Positions 11,598-22,329 of a stretch of DNA of 64,000 nt are shown here, one piece after another. The DNA is taken from the NCBI GenBank assembly GCA_012845835.1, contig JABAKD010000018.1, positions 2,054,616 through 2,118,615 on the forward strand, given 5' to 3'. A model generated the notes under the pieces. That model did not search any database and was not told the origin of the DNA. It was given only the letters and a program-made list of their open reading frames with translations. Each line of letters starts with the position of its first letter. Within the stretch, counting starts at the first letter, position 1. The stretch is from Undaria pinnatifida. Its lineage: Eukaryota > Sar > Phaeophyceae > Laminariales > Alariaceae. The translations under genes were made by a program, and so were the position numbers.

Positions 11598-11773
11598 ATT
11601 ATATCTGGAGGAGCAGTCACGGGTTCTTTTCATCGGATACACGCACTTACTTTCTCGGTTCGCTTAAAACTTAAGTGTTTGAGGGTCGGGTATGGATAAA
11701 CTCCTTACGCGGGGAGAGCGCTCCAAAAAAAAAAAAAACTTGCACCGTTACCGTGGCATGTGTCATCGTAGCA

Positions 11774-12067
11774 GACGCGTGCTACGGTAGAGAGAGGCAG
11801 CACTTTTTGCCTCGAACGATTTCTGATTGGCGGGGCTCCTTGACCCAAAATCGTCGCAAATAGGCTAGAGATTTATTTTTGCACGATTCTCGTTGCATAT
11901 GCCTAGGCCATGGGATTCTTTTCGTCCGGTAGCAGTTTATTTTCTCTCCAAATCAGTTTTCGGGGGAGGTCTTAAGCTCCCAAGATAAGGAAATCTCAGA
12001 ACAAAAAAAAAAAAAAAAAAAGTGCACCCACTACCACCGTGGCATGTGTGTCATCGTAGCACCCGTC
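11774..12067 (-). mobile_element. MITE family A copy
   Basis: Starts gacgcgtgctacggtag and ends cgtagcacccgtc, with all interior landmarks in reverse order. An internal A run near 12003-12021 and a duplicated stretch 'caccgtggcatgtgt' near the right end make it longer (294 bp) than typical copies. The flanking 4-mers differ. Confidence 0.85.
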
Positions 12068-12076
12068 TTTACCCTC

Positions 12077-12361
12077 GACACGGGTGGTACGATATAGAGG
12101 TACCACTTTTCGTCTGAAATGGTTTACTGAATGACGGGGCTACTTAACCCGAAACCGTCGGAAATATACTTTTTTTTTTTTACACAGGTTGATATTCGCT
12201 CGTCGTGTACACCTCGCGGCCATGGGATTTTTCGTCCGGGTAGTGCTAGTGCAGTTTTGTTCTCCTCCTACAAGAAGTTCTCGGGAGAGGTCCTAACTCT
12301 CCCAAAATTTGGAGGAAACCTCAGACGAAAAAAGTGGCGCACCTGTGACGTAGCACCCGTC
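12077..12361 (-). mobile_element. MITE family A copy, tandem neighbour
   Basis: Starts 'gacacgggtggtacgatatagagg' in eroded form and ends 'gtgacgtagcacccgtc'. It lies only 9 bp from the preceding copy in the same orientation. A further partial terminal repeat, 'ctctatcgtagcacgcgt', lies at about 12391-12408. Confidence 0.8.
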
Positions 12362-12514
12362 TATTATTACCGGAAACGTGCTACGAGTATCTCTATCGTA
12401 GCACGCGTTCCCAGCTGAGGATCTCCATCTACCATAAAATCCTCTGTTCGAATACCGGTACGGTGGGGTACTCCAATTTAGAGCCGAAACACGCGCTCCT
12501 AGCTACAAAAGGAC

Positions 12515-12720
12515 GCAGCAAGCTACGATAGAAATAGCAGTTTTCGTCTGAAGAAATGGTCTTCTGAAATGACGGGGCTCTCTCCTTAATTAACCCAAAA
12601 TCGTCGGAAAATACGCCCCCTTAGTATTTTTTCATGATTAAATCTTTCTCCTTGTTTGTGTGCCTTGGCCCCACGGGATTTTCTTCATTTCATCCGGTAG
12701 CAGTTTTATTTTTCTCCATA
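12515..12720 (-). mobile_element. MITE family A fragment, right end missing
   Basis: Begins 'gctacgatagaaatagcag', carries the proximal landmarks to 'gtagcagttttatttttctcc', then stops abruptly where a family D element begins. Confidence 0.7.
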
Positions 12721-12723
12721 CCA

Positions 12724-12981
12724 GGCTGATCCTATGATAGCCCCCCCCCCAAAAAAAAAACAGCGATTTTCTCTAACGAACGTTGCACGGCTGCTCGACA
12801 CGAGGAATGATACTGTGAAGAAAATATCTTCATGTATGTATTTTTTCGGTTGCAAAGGACTATCGAACGATGCCATTGAGGTGGCGAGGAGCACCGTAGT
12901 TCAGGAGGTACGGCCGGGAGCTGGTTTCAAAACCGGCGATTTCGTTAAAGAGAAGTTGAGGGGGCTACCGTAGTAAGACTC
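12724..12981 (+). mobile_element. MITE family D copy
   Basis: Left end 'ggctgatcctatgatagccccc'; right end inverted, 'gggggctaccgtagtaagactc'. The interior includes 'cagcgattttctctaacg', 'ggactatcgaacgatg', and 'tggtttcaaaaccgg' followed by 'cgatttcg'. It is homologous to 25099-25379 and, inverted, to 15787-16036. It sits between two family A fragments. The A sequence to the right restarts near its own beginning, so this is juxtaposition rather than clean nesting. Confidence 0.75.
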
Positions 12982-13208
12982 GAAATGGCTTTCTGAATGA
13001 CGGGGCTCTCTCGTTAACCCAAAATCGCCGGAAAATAGGCCTTTTTTTTCATGATTCTCGCTGTGTGCCTTGGCCCCACGGGAGTTTTTCGTTTCATCCG
13101 GTCGCAGTTTAATTTTTCTCTACTTATCAGTTTTTTTAGGAGGGATCTTAAGCTCCCAAATTGAGGAAACTCACAAAAACAGTGGCGTGCACACCTCCAT
13201 CGTGTAGC
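12982..13208 (-). mobile_element. MITE family A fragment, left end missing
   Basis: Begins inside the element at 'gaaatggctttctgaatgacgg' and runs to the right terminus 'catcgtgtagcacgcgtc'. All landmarks follow in normal order. Confidence 0.8.
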
Positions 13209-13397
13209 ACGCGTCACTGCAAAAGGCACTCTTGTCTGTCAACGCATGCTACACGCTATGCAGCGGTGCCATGTTTAAGCTGGATTATCTTCTCAATTTG
13301 ACGGGGCTCCTCAACCCCAAATCGTCGTAATATTGGTCTTGTTGTTGTTCGTTATTATGGGGGGGGCGGGGATTTAATTTATAGGTCCATGGCGTTG

Positions 13398-13662
13398 GAC
13401 GCGTGCTACGATAGAGTTGTGCACGCCACTTTTTGCTTCTGAGGTTTTTCTCAATTTGGGAGCTTAAGACTTCCCCCGAGAAGAGATTTGGGGAGAACCA
13501 AACCGCTACCAGATGAAAAAATCCCATGGGGCCTAGGTGTTATACAACGACAATTAATTCTGGAAAAAATATAACAAAATTCGGACTATTTTGGGTTAAG
13601 GAGCCCCGCCAATTCAGAAATCCTTTCGGGCAAAACGTGCTGTCTCTATCGTAGCAAGCGTC
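13398..13662 (+). mobile_element. MITE family A copy with GTTG target duplication
   Basis: Complete element from gacgcgtgctacgatag to its inverted end ctatcgtagcaagcgtc. It is flanked by identical 4-mers GTTG at 13394-13397 and 13663-13666, which I read as the target-site duplication. 265 bp; no coding capacity. Confidence 0.9.
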
Positions 13663-14308
13663 GTTGTGCATCGTGTTGCGCTTTTTTCAAAACCGGTGAT
13701 TTTGGGTGGGGAATAGAGCTCATCCAGCGAGGATCTTCAGAAAAAATGGTGCACCCCTACCTTAGCAAGCTCGTATGTATGTATGTGTCTGTAGTGGGAA
13801 AAAGTATGGCCTTTAGCGTGGCGGGACATGCCGAGGTGGTCGCTATAAACTCCGCAATGCGGTTAACTCAGGTGCTCTTGAAGCAGAGTACCCACCGTAG
13901 CGATACCCCTATCGTACTGCTCAACGTCGCCTCGGCAGTTGTTGTGCTGGTCCAGGTTTTTCGCCTCCAACGAATATTGTCAGGGAGCGGGTGAAAGATT
14001 TACCAGACCAAGCTAGATGCGGGGGGGGGAAATGCCCACCATTTACTAGGCCCAAGGTAAGCCTGTAACCCCTCCCTCCTCCCCCCCCCCCCATCGCAAC
14101 AGCCCGAACTGTGGGAGGTTGCGGTTAGCGGATGTCTGCATACGGTGGTACGCGGAACTACTGAATCTTCGGGGCAACCTCACGGACACCTACAGAGAGG
14201 ATAAAAACAAAATTGAGCCGTCCTACGATACTATAGCTCTTACATACAGTGGTATTTTTCTCATTCATTTGGAGAGCTCTTCTCCACATCACCTAAAAAG
14301 TGGCTTCT

Positions 14309-14546
14309 GACGCGTGCGACGATAGCAGGCAGCAATTTTCGTCTGAAATTTTTTCTAAACGGCGGGGCTCCTTAACCCAAAATCGTCAGAACTAGGCTAT
14401 GTTTTTTGCATGATTCCCGTCGCATGGGATTTTTCATCCGGTAGCAGTGTTGTTTTTCTCCAGATCAGTCTTTTGGGGGATGTCTTCAGCTCCTGCCTTA
14501 AGGAACCTCAGAAAAAAAGTGGTGCATCTCTATCGTAGCACTCGTC
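14309..14546 (-). mobile_element. MITE family A copy with TTCT target duplication
   Basis: From gacgcgtgcgacgatag to tatcgtagcactcgtc, flanked by TTCT at 14305-14308 and 14547-14550. The interval 13663-14308 holds a 'caaaaccggtgatttt' fragment of family D near 13687 and a poly-C run near 14080, otherwise nothing I can assign. Confidence 0.9.
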
Positions 14547-15470
14547 TTCTGAGCACAAAGAAAGTGCAACTCCGTGAACAGACCCATGGGCTATTCGCAA
14601 AAACATTAGACTAGTGTATTGCAAAAAATAACGGCATTCCGACGATTGAGGCCCATCATCCAGAAAATAAATACTGTAACCGAACTTGCTACACCTGCAT
14701 CGTAGAACGCGTCAATTTTCAGAACGCGGGTTTGTGAACTATTTACCCGACCAACCTGTCCACGACATACACTAGAGCCGGGAAAAGAGGCCCTATTATA
14801 CAAAAAACAAAAAAAAAGCACTTTTCGACATTATTTTGTTCTTAGTATCGGGCCTTTTTGTCCCAAAACTCGTCGGAAATAAATGTCCTTCATTCGTAAA
14901 AATGTGTGAAAGCGCTTGGCTACAGTTTGTTGGCTGGTCTTGCCAAGTATACAGAGCCTCGATCGAACACAGTCGTAGCGCAGGAGAGCTCGCCCCTTAA
15001 AGTGGCGATGCTTCCCTTTTTATGTTAAATTCCATCCTGTTAGCAATGGATCTCCGCAATACTAGGCCATGGGGTTTGGTCGTCGGGTTGCTCTTTCAGG
15101 TTGCTTCAAAATATTTTTTGAGGGTTGGGGTCTGCACACGAGGAAAAAGAAAACCTCCTCGAGTGATCAGAGGCTTCTGAAAACAAAAACGGTGCACCTT
15201 TGCCTCCTTGGACTGTGTCGAAAGCCGGTGTAATTCCCTGCCCACCCCCTGCCCTATAGCAAACCCGGTCTACTGGATGTAACGATTGGTCTGTTGGACA
15301 CAGCGGTTGACGGATCGCCTCTTACGGCCGCCCCGCGCGTTCGCCTGCATTCACAGCAGTTTCTTTGATCCGATACAGGTGAAGGCCAACATTTTCGGGA
15401 ACGGCTTCAAGACCCACGGACGCTACGTTATAGAGGTGTGTACCACTTTTTTCCTGAGGCTCCCCACTTA
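14547..15470. other. Unassigned stretch with MITE fragments
   Basis: Isolated family A fragments are visible ('ctgcatcgtagaacgcgtc' near 14696-14715, 'ctcgtcggaaat' near 14870, 'gacgctacgttatagaggtgt' near 15418). No complete element or gene is visible. Confidence 0.5.
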
Positions 15471-15725
15471 TGCGTGCTACGGCAGAGGTGCACCACTTTT
15501 TCTCTGAGGTTCCACAATATTGGGAGCTTAAGACACGTCCCTCCCAAAAAACTGATGTGGACAAAATAACAAGCTGCTACGGGATGAAAATTCCCATGTT
15601 CCCAAGGTACACGACGAGACCATGCCAAATAGATGGCCTCTTTTCCGACGATTTTGGGTTAAGGAACCCCGTCATCCAGAAAAAAAATGGTCAGAAAAAG
15701 GTATACCTCTATCGAAGCAAGCGTC
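15471..15725 (+). mobile_element. MITE family A copy
   Basis: Starts 'gcgtgctacggcagaggtgc' directly after another partial A terminus, and ends 'ctctatcgaagcaagcgtc'. Interior landmarks are intact ('gggagcttaagacacg', 'gacgattttgggttaagg'). No clear duplication on the flanks, as expected where two copies abut. Confidence 0.8.
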
Positions 15726-15786
15726 ATACCTTTCTTTCAAAAGAAACACGAAATTGTTTTGGTAACAACAACGGAATCGTTTTACG

Positions 15787-16036
15787 GTAGACCCCCCCCC
15801 AACTTTTCATTAATTAACGAAATCGCCTGTTTTTATACCAGCTCCTGGCCGACTCTCCTGAAATACGGTGTCCCTTGCCAACCTGACGTCATCGTTCGAC
15901 AGTCCTTTGTAAATCAGAAAATAAATGAAGGGGCATAGTTTCCATAACATCCTTCCTCTTACCGAGCAGCCATGAAGCGTTCGATACAGAAAATCGGTGG
16001 TTTTTTTTTTTGGGGGGGGGGGGTATCGTAGAATCA
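15787..16036 (-). mobile_element. MITE family D copy (inverted)
   Basis: Reverse complement of the 12724 and 25099 elements. It opens 'tacggtagaccccccccc', passes 'taacgaaatcgcctg' and 'cgttcgacagtcctttgtaa', and closes with a G run and 'tatcgtagaatcag'. The interior is more diverged than the other two copies. Confidence 0.7.
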
Positions 16037-18377
16037 GTCAACAAAAGTGGAAGCCGATGAACAATACCATTGCCTCGTAAGTATAAAACAAAAACAAAAA
16101 ATGAAAAGGGAAATACTAGTTCCGGCGATATTGGGTTAAGGAGTCCCGAAATTCAAAAAAACGGAATGATCAAAAGTTCTACCCCTACCGTACCTACTTG
16201 TAGCAAACGTCCGTTTACAATATAAATATATGTACATATATACCAGGTATATACCTAGACCAAAGAGGGGATTGTTCATCGGGTGGCACCTTCACGGCTT
16301 TGTCAAACGATCAGGCTACTTGGGGCGATTCGTTACGAGCCATCCCTTCACAGACAGTGCGGTAGGGGTCGCACGTTTTGGAACCGTGAACCTCAGATTG
16401 AACGTAAGATTCGGCGTGAGATCAACTAACTGCTCGTATCTTATTCGTGCGGATAAAATGCTCGAATAGGCTGCACATTAACTCAGACATGAATCCAAGG
16501 TTCATATTTTTTTCAGAATTTCAAGGACGTCAGCCGTTAGTTCGACGAATTTCGGGTCAATACTCATCTTTCTTTGCGAGCTGCGTTGTTGGTACTCGTA
16601 ATATATATACTCATATTACACCTCATTAATATGATCCTAGGAAACTCATAAAATGGTTAAGTGTTTGATACTAATCGTTTTGTCGGTGCATTGCCTATTT
16701 TATTTGGTTGTGCGTAACGTGATTCTCCGTCCTCGGTGCATCGCGGTTTGTCGGTGATCGAAAAATTCGGCCGCACCCGTACGAGCTAACATCTGGCATA
16801 AGAGGTCGGGACATTCCAACGGGCAAGCGATGGCCAAGGTAAAATATATCGCAGAGGATGGGGTATATTTTTTAGACACTTTATCGCAATCGCTGTTATC
16901 GTGGCGATCTGTGTTATTATGCAGGCTGAAGATAAGGGAGAGTGATCATGGTGGGCTGGATCGCCACTTGATCATCACGGGAAAACGCCCGTTGTGCTCA
17001 CGGGTTATGAGACTTCGGCCTTCGATACAAACATCGAAGCGTTATAACATGATGTAGGTGGTCCCACTCCCTCTTGTGTATACGCAGGAATCAGATGCTG
17101 TATGTAGATGTTAACCCCATTACACGCGAGTCCGTGTCGATGGCGTTTAAAGTTGGTGAGTACTGACCCTGCTAGGGCCAGTGACTGCCAAGGCGATCGG
17201 AGGATACGCCTACATGGCAACCTATACCGACCATCACAGTAAGCTAAAAGCCGTCTCACCTATGAGGCATTGGATAAGTGACAAAAAAAACGTTTCTCAG
17301 CGGTTGAGCTCCCCAAGTGTATAGAACTAGCGGTTGTAGTTCGATTATCATATTTGTTTCAGGACTATGGCGCACAGAAACGTCAATTGGTCGGTTTGCG
17401 CAAACGAATGTCTTCGAAGTCATGTCTCAGGTGAGAGATTAAGCTCCTCATGTTTACAACCTCATAAACTTCTTCCGCTGTGCAACACCGCCAAGGTGGG
17501 ATGGCTCGAGAGGGAAATTTCAAAAAAAAGGATCCTTGGAAAGTTTCGGTGCACCGCTGGCGTAGCACGCTCCAATGATAGAAGAAGACATGTTCAAGCC
17601 AGGGGGTTTCAGAATAATCAAGCGTCTCCCGCTACCGGGTCATCCATCCAACGCTAGGGGTGCAGGAGACGTTTCTGAGCACCTAACGCGAGGAGGAGCT
17701 CGCTGCATCAGCCGAGAAACATGATCGACTTCGAGGGCGTTTCGTTCGTGCACAGCACGACGAACGCTGCTACTTACTACCATGCTCTTGATCGAGCCTT
17801 GAAACAAATTATAGACGCACGCGTAAAATCCCCGTACCCTCTCTAGCCGAAAGTTCCACGCACTTACGACGTGAGGACTTTAACCGGGTTAGAAACGATT
17901 TGGCCTGGGCCAAAATATCCAAACCCTACGGTGGGATGAGTCTGCCGCAGGGAGATGCGTCTTCGTTTTTGGCGTCACACCCTTAACTCAGCAAGGAACA
18001 CAGCAATACGCTAAAAAGATATGAGTGTAGATTTTTTGTTTTTGTTGTTGTTCCTGTCTGTGGCGATGCGTCCTACGATGATAACAACACGGCAGCACTT
18101 TTTTTCCAGCTGAAAGAAAAAGGTGTTCTCTGATTACGGGCTCGCTGAACGACGGAAATTTTCCATGATTACCCCAGTTCATCGGAATTTCTCAAAATCT
18201 CTTCTTGCAACATGTTTCCGTCGTCGTATATGCACATCTAGGTCGTCGTGGAGCTTTCGCTCGTCGGGGAAAATTTTCAACCTTTTCTCGAAAAAACGTG
18301 TTCATGGGTGAAGTGTAGAGTTTTTCAGACGAGGATGATCCCCAGAAACACGAAAGGGTGAGCCCTCAAGCCTTGAA
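16037..18377. other. Unassigned region with old element fragments
   Basis: Family A fragments near 16126-16211 (ending 'cttgtagcaaacgtc') and 17360-17575 (a 'ggcgtagcacgc' end) are visible. A family H-like stretch lies near 17655-17770 ('cgagggcgtttcgttcgtgc'). A 16830-17057 frame and others are short and unrecognised. I see no gene here. Confidence 0.4.
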
Positions 18378-18633
18378 GACGCGTGCTACGATAGAGGCGC
18401 ACCCATTTTCTCATCTGAGGTTCGTCAATTTGGGAGCTTGAAGACCTCTCCCAAAAACCGATTTGTACAAAAACAGAACTGCTGACCGGACGAGACATCC
18501 CATGGTCTTGAGTATAGGACGTGAGAATGATGCAAAACAAAATGGCCTGCAACGATTTTGGGTCAAGGAGCCCCGTCTTTCAAAAACTGGTCCGCTTAGG
18601 ACGAAAAATGCTGCCTCTATCGTAGCACGCGTC
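18378..18633 (+). mobile_element. MITE family A copy
   Basis: A nearly consensus copy: gacgcgtgctacgatag start, 'gggagcttgaagacctctccc', 'ccgatttgtac', 'catcccatgg', 'acgattttgggtcaaggag' and end ctatcgtagcacgcgtc. 256 bp. Flanking 4-mers TGAA and TGTC do not match, although TGAA also lies slightly further right. Confidence 0.9.
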
Positions 18634-18674
18634 TGTCTGAAGAATGCAAAACGTCTGTGCTCAACAGCCAAGGA

Positions 18675-19140
18675 GACCCCAAGGCTACGGTAAGGGGGTG
18701 GATTTCTTTATCAGGGGTCTTTTCCTTACGCTGGATCGGGATCACTCGCGCGAGTGACCCGCATGTATGTTCCTTTTTCGGTCTAAAGACGCGTGCTCTG
18801 ACAGGGGTGTGCGCCGTCATTTTTTTTTCTAGATTCGCGAGCTTAAGACCTCTCCATCCCAAAAAGTGATTTGGAGAAACATAACGCTGCTACACCGGAT
18901 GAACAAATCCCATGCTAGGGCCTACTATGTACGCGACACGAGAATCATGGAAAAAAAAAAACGGCCTTCTTTTCCCCGACGATTTGGGGCTAAGGAGCCC
19001 CGCCCGGGATTCAGAAAACATTTCAGGCGAAAAGTGATACCTCCATCGTAGCATGCCTCTGAACCTTTGGGTGCTCTTTTTAGTTCAGCGATAGGAATCC
19101 GCATTGGGGAATGGTAAGCTACCCTGCGCCGCGGGGATCT
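18675..19140 (+). mobile_element. MITE family B copy split by a family A element
   Basis: Left terminus gaccccaaggctacgg, then a G-rich stretch and the family B palindrome 'cactcgcgcgagtga' near 18745. It is interrupted at 18787 by a complete family A element and resumes at about 19061 with 'ttcagcgataggaatccgc' and 'atggtaagctaccctgcgcc'. The right-hand palindrome and terminus are missing. Compare 57536-58094, where A is inserted at nearly the same place in B. Confidence 0.7.
18788..19060 (+). mobile_element. MITE family A copy nested in family B
   Basis: Starts gacgcgtgctctgacag and ends 'ctccatcgtagcatgcctc', with typical interior blocks. The flanks TAAA (left) and TGAA (right) are a 3-of-4 match to each other, in keeping with a decayed 4-bp duplication. 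Confidence 0.85.
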
Positions 19141-19194
19141 TGCTTAAGGTCTGTTTGTTTGTGGTTTGTTTTGAGGCACAGAGTCAGCTAGTAG

Positions 19195-19430
19195 ACGCAG
19201 AGGTGTCACTTTTCGCCTGAAAATGTTGACGGGGCTCCTTAACCCCAAAATCGTCGATAATTCGTTCATTTTTTTTGCCGTGATTCTCGCTGCATTCCTC
19301 TAGGCCATAGGATTTGTCATCCGGTGGCAGTTTAATGTTCCCCAGAACCAGCGTTTAGGAGAGGTCTTAGGCTCCCAAATTGAGGAACCTCAGAAAAAAA
19401 GTGGTGCACACCTCTATCGTAGCACGGGTC
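19195..19430 (-). mobile_element. MITE family A copy, left terminus eroded
   Basis: Left part 'gacgcagaggtgtcac' is partial; the right terminus 'ctatcgtagcacgggtc' is intact. The interior order is normal. A second short run, 'gctaccgtagtagtagc', lies near 19558. Confidence 0.75.
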
Positions 19431-19439
19431 AGTAGTGCG

Positions 19440-20420
19440 AAAACCCGTTGGAGTGAAAGTAGGGGGTTACCCCCCCCCCCCTACCTCTTGGTCTTAATCA
19501 GGAGTGTATTTCTGCCCCACCAGCAAGTGAGGAGCCCCATAAAAAAGGAGGAGCACCTGCTACCGTAGTAGTAGCATTTGCTTTGTTATAGCGCTAGTTA
19601 GTGGCTGCATGCCGTAACAAGCATAGCAACGCCCACTACTGGTGCATATGCCTAATTATTCGTCGTTTCTTCCCGTTGACTCGGGAGTTTCAGGGGGGTG
19701 TGCATTTCTGCTCGAGGCGTTGCAGTTGCTTTACACAATGGGGGGCGTATGACTACGTACGGGAGTGGTGCGAATGCTGTTGGCTGAGGCTCGTTGTCTG
19801 AAGATCGGGATATGCCTCACCGATGGCGTGACTTTTGGGACAAAACGAAGGTGCAAGCTGATGAAGAAGCCCATCTCGCCTAGGTATAAAACGTCGATAC
19901 GCCCCCGGTCGATCGATACATTCACAACCCTGCGATACAACGCTCCTCTCCGTACACATTTAATGAGCCTACATACAAATTCAAGACATTCACTAAATTC
20001 AAAGACATTCACTACTTTCCGTCGTCGAAGCAGACGGTATAAAGTAAAATAAACACAAACGGCATTGAAACGGCCCCGACTAGCTCTTCGGGTGCCCCCT
20101 ATGGAGCTCCAAGACCTCTTCCTATACCAACTACATACAGGTAATTTTGTCGACAAAAAACGGGTTCCCAGATGCGCAAAGGCGTTAAGCAGCCCTGTCG
20201 GTGAAAATTGAGTTAGAGAAAAACAGTGCCACCCCCGCCATACATAGCACATACCGCACATATGATTAGCTAAAAAATAGGCAGCGCACGGGATCGTTTA
20301 CGAGCCATTCATCCTGCGGCAGAGATTGCAATTTTTCGGGTTGAATGTTTTTTTCTGGCCGGTTAAGCTGTCGGTTAGTATAACACTCTTACGGGTATGT
20401 TTGTTTTCAGAACTAAACGC
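19440..20420. other. Unassigned stretch; one 176-codon minus frame
   Basis: Between MITE A and Satellite-2 there is a minus-strand frame of 176 codons (19731-20261) and an overlapping plus-strand frame of 95 codons (19765-20052). Neither shows a domain, signal peptide or repeat structure I recognise, and they overlap antiparallel, so at most one could be real. I make no functional call. Confidence 0.2.
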
Positions 20421-21500
20421 GTCCCGGACACATACATGTCATGTGCGAACGAATGGCTTCGGAGTCACGTTTCAGGCGACATTTTGAACTCCTCGTGTTG
20501 GAGGCTCAGAAGTTTTCCGCCGCATTCTTCCTCGCTTGTGGGGTGACTGTTACACCCTGCCTGGCTGTGTACACATCGCACCTGACAAGAACAAGCAAGC
20601 AATGCACACGTACGTGCACGTTTTTTTAGTCCCTCTCGCCGACTATTTTTTTCGACTCTGCGCGGCCAAAGGAGAAACACCTCTTCGGGGTGTTAAATGC
20701 GGCATACGCGTCGGCACACAAAACAGTTCATTCACTTTGCCGTTTCCTATGAACTCGACAGCCAATGAATGGGGTATATATATATTTTATTTTGCGGCGT
20801 TGGTTTCTGCATACAACAACACCAAACAAACCACAAATCAACGCACATGCATGCACGTGCACGCTTCTTGGACTCGGCGCGGCGAAGAAGGGGGGTAAGT
20901 TCTCCTCGAGGTATGTGTTGTTTAATCAGCATTTATTTGCTGTGACATCAGCAAGCACAGCAATGCGCGTGTATGCTTCAGCCATCCCCCGCCGCTTCCG
21001 TTGGACCCTCTGCAGCCAGAACGAACGAGGAAAAATTCTGCTAGGTAGGGTATAATCACGGCATGCATACATACAGCGAGCGGCAAAACATTGCGTACGT
21101 GGGGAAAATCCCTCGTCGTTTTCGTTTTGTGCTCATCAGTCAAGGGGGGTGTTACTGCCGGGGGTGTTATTTGTTGCATAAAAACCACCCACCCCAATGC
21201 GACGCACGGGCATGTCCAATCTCTCGACGTTTCCTTTGGATTCTGCAGGCAGCACTTCAATATACTACTATTTATAGGCGTATTATAATCAGCGCGGTAT
21301 ACAACGGCAAGAATGCGTGTGTACAGTCCCTCGCCGTTCCCCGCTTGGACTCATCAGCCAATTTAATGACGGAGAATGATGCTCCTCGGAGCGTCACAGC
21401 AGCAATGTCTACATAAACACAGCAGCACCAAACCGAATGCAACGCGGACGTGCATCATCCCTTTCGATGTTTATTTTGGACTCTGCAGCCAACAAAAAAA
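20420..21500. repeat. Satellite-2 array, first block
   Basis: Tandem units of about 105-150 bp with the order: 'aatgcacacgtacgtgc'-type block, 'cctcgccgtttcc', 'ttggactctgcagcc', 'aaggggg', 'ctcctcggggtgttac', 'tgctgcatacagc'. The Leu-Asp-Ser-Ala block (ttggactc + tgcagcc) recurs near 20995, 21235, 21340 and 21470. Open frames follow the repeats and shift between units. Confidence 0.8.
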
Positions 21501-21589
21501 GGAAAAATAAACAACTAAGGGGCCATACTGATGATACCGGCAATTATTGGAAGGACAGCGAACATCCGGCATGTATGTACAGCAGCAAA

Positions 21590-22060
21590 AAAATCAATTC
21601 ACGCGTGGGCATAGTCTCTCCGGCGCCGTTCCCGGTATGGACCAGGCAAGAAGAGCAACCCAGAGGGGGGCACACTTTTCGGGGTGTTACTGGCTGCATC
21701 CAAGGAATAGACCCGTGTGCTGTCACGCTGACAGGACCGTTCGCCCTTTGTTTCTGGCCGTTGAGGCTCCCCATCCCAAGAAATACGCTGAGTCCATGGA
21801 ATCTCATATTTTTTATTCTTTGTGGTTCACAAAAACCTACAGTATCTTCCCTTGGTGCATGCTCTGACGGCAGATTTTATGTGCACCATTTTCATTATGA
21901 GGGGTTCCAAAGTTGAAGAGCTATTATACTTGTACATGTACGTATGTATATATCACCCAAAAGCACATTTTGGATTCAAGTACTTACTTGTTCTTTTTGC
22001 CCGACGAAAAATCCGAAGGCCTCGAGGTAAACAACCGAAACCTTTCGCACAAAAAAAAAA
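21590..22060. repeat. Satellite-2 remnants and unassigned DNA
   Basis: Units with 'cacttttcggggtgttactgg' near 21678 continue the array in degraded form up to about 21800. The rest, to 22060, shows nothing recognisable. A fragmentary family A element ('gacgaatttcggttaagg' ... 'agtatagcatgcatc') covers about 22068-22320. Confidence 0.5.
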
Positions 22061-22329
22061 ATGAAATTCCGACGAATTTCGGTTAAGGTGCCCCGTCATA
22101 TATGTTCAGAAATCGTTTCAGCCGAATAGCGCTCTACGTACCTATTTCGTAACACGCGCCCTGCGCCCGGGCCATGACAGCCTGCATCGGGGTAAGCTTG
22201 GTTAGAAGCGTGCGAATTATTTTCTGGGGTTGATTCGGGCGCGAGGACGAGGGGTATGTTCGAAAGAAGAGCCTCGGACAAAAAGGTATGTGTGCACCTC
22301 CCTCTAGTATAGCATGCATCGATAAACAT

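Noticed and set aside
11487-11699. Poly-Cys peptide
   Set aside because: Artefact of the GTT microsatellite read in one frame.
19731-20261. 176-codon minus-strand frame as a gene
   Set aside because: No recognised motif, overlapping antiparallel frame of similar quality, and no supporting context; left as unassigned.
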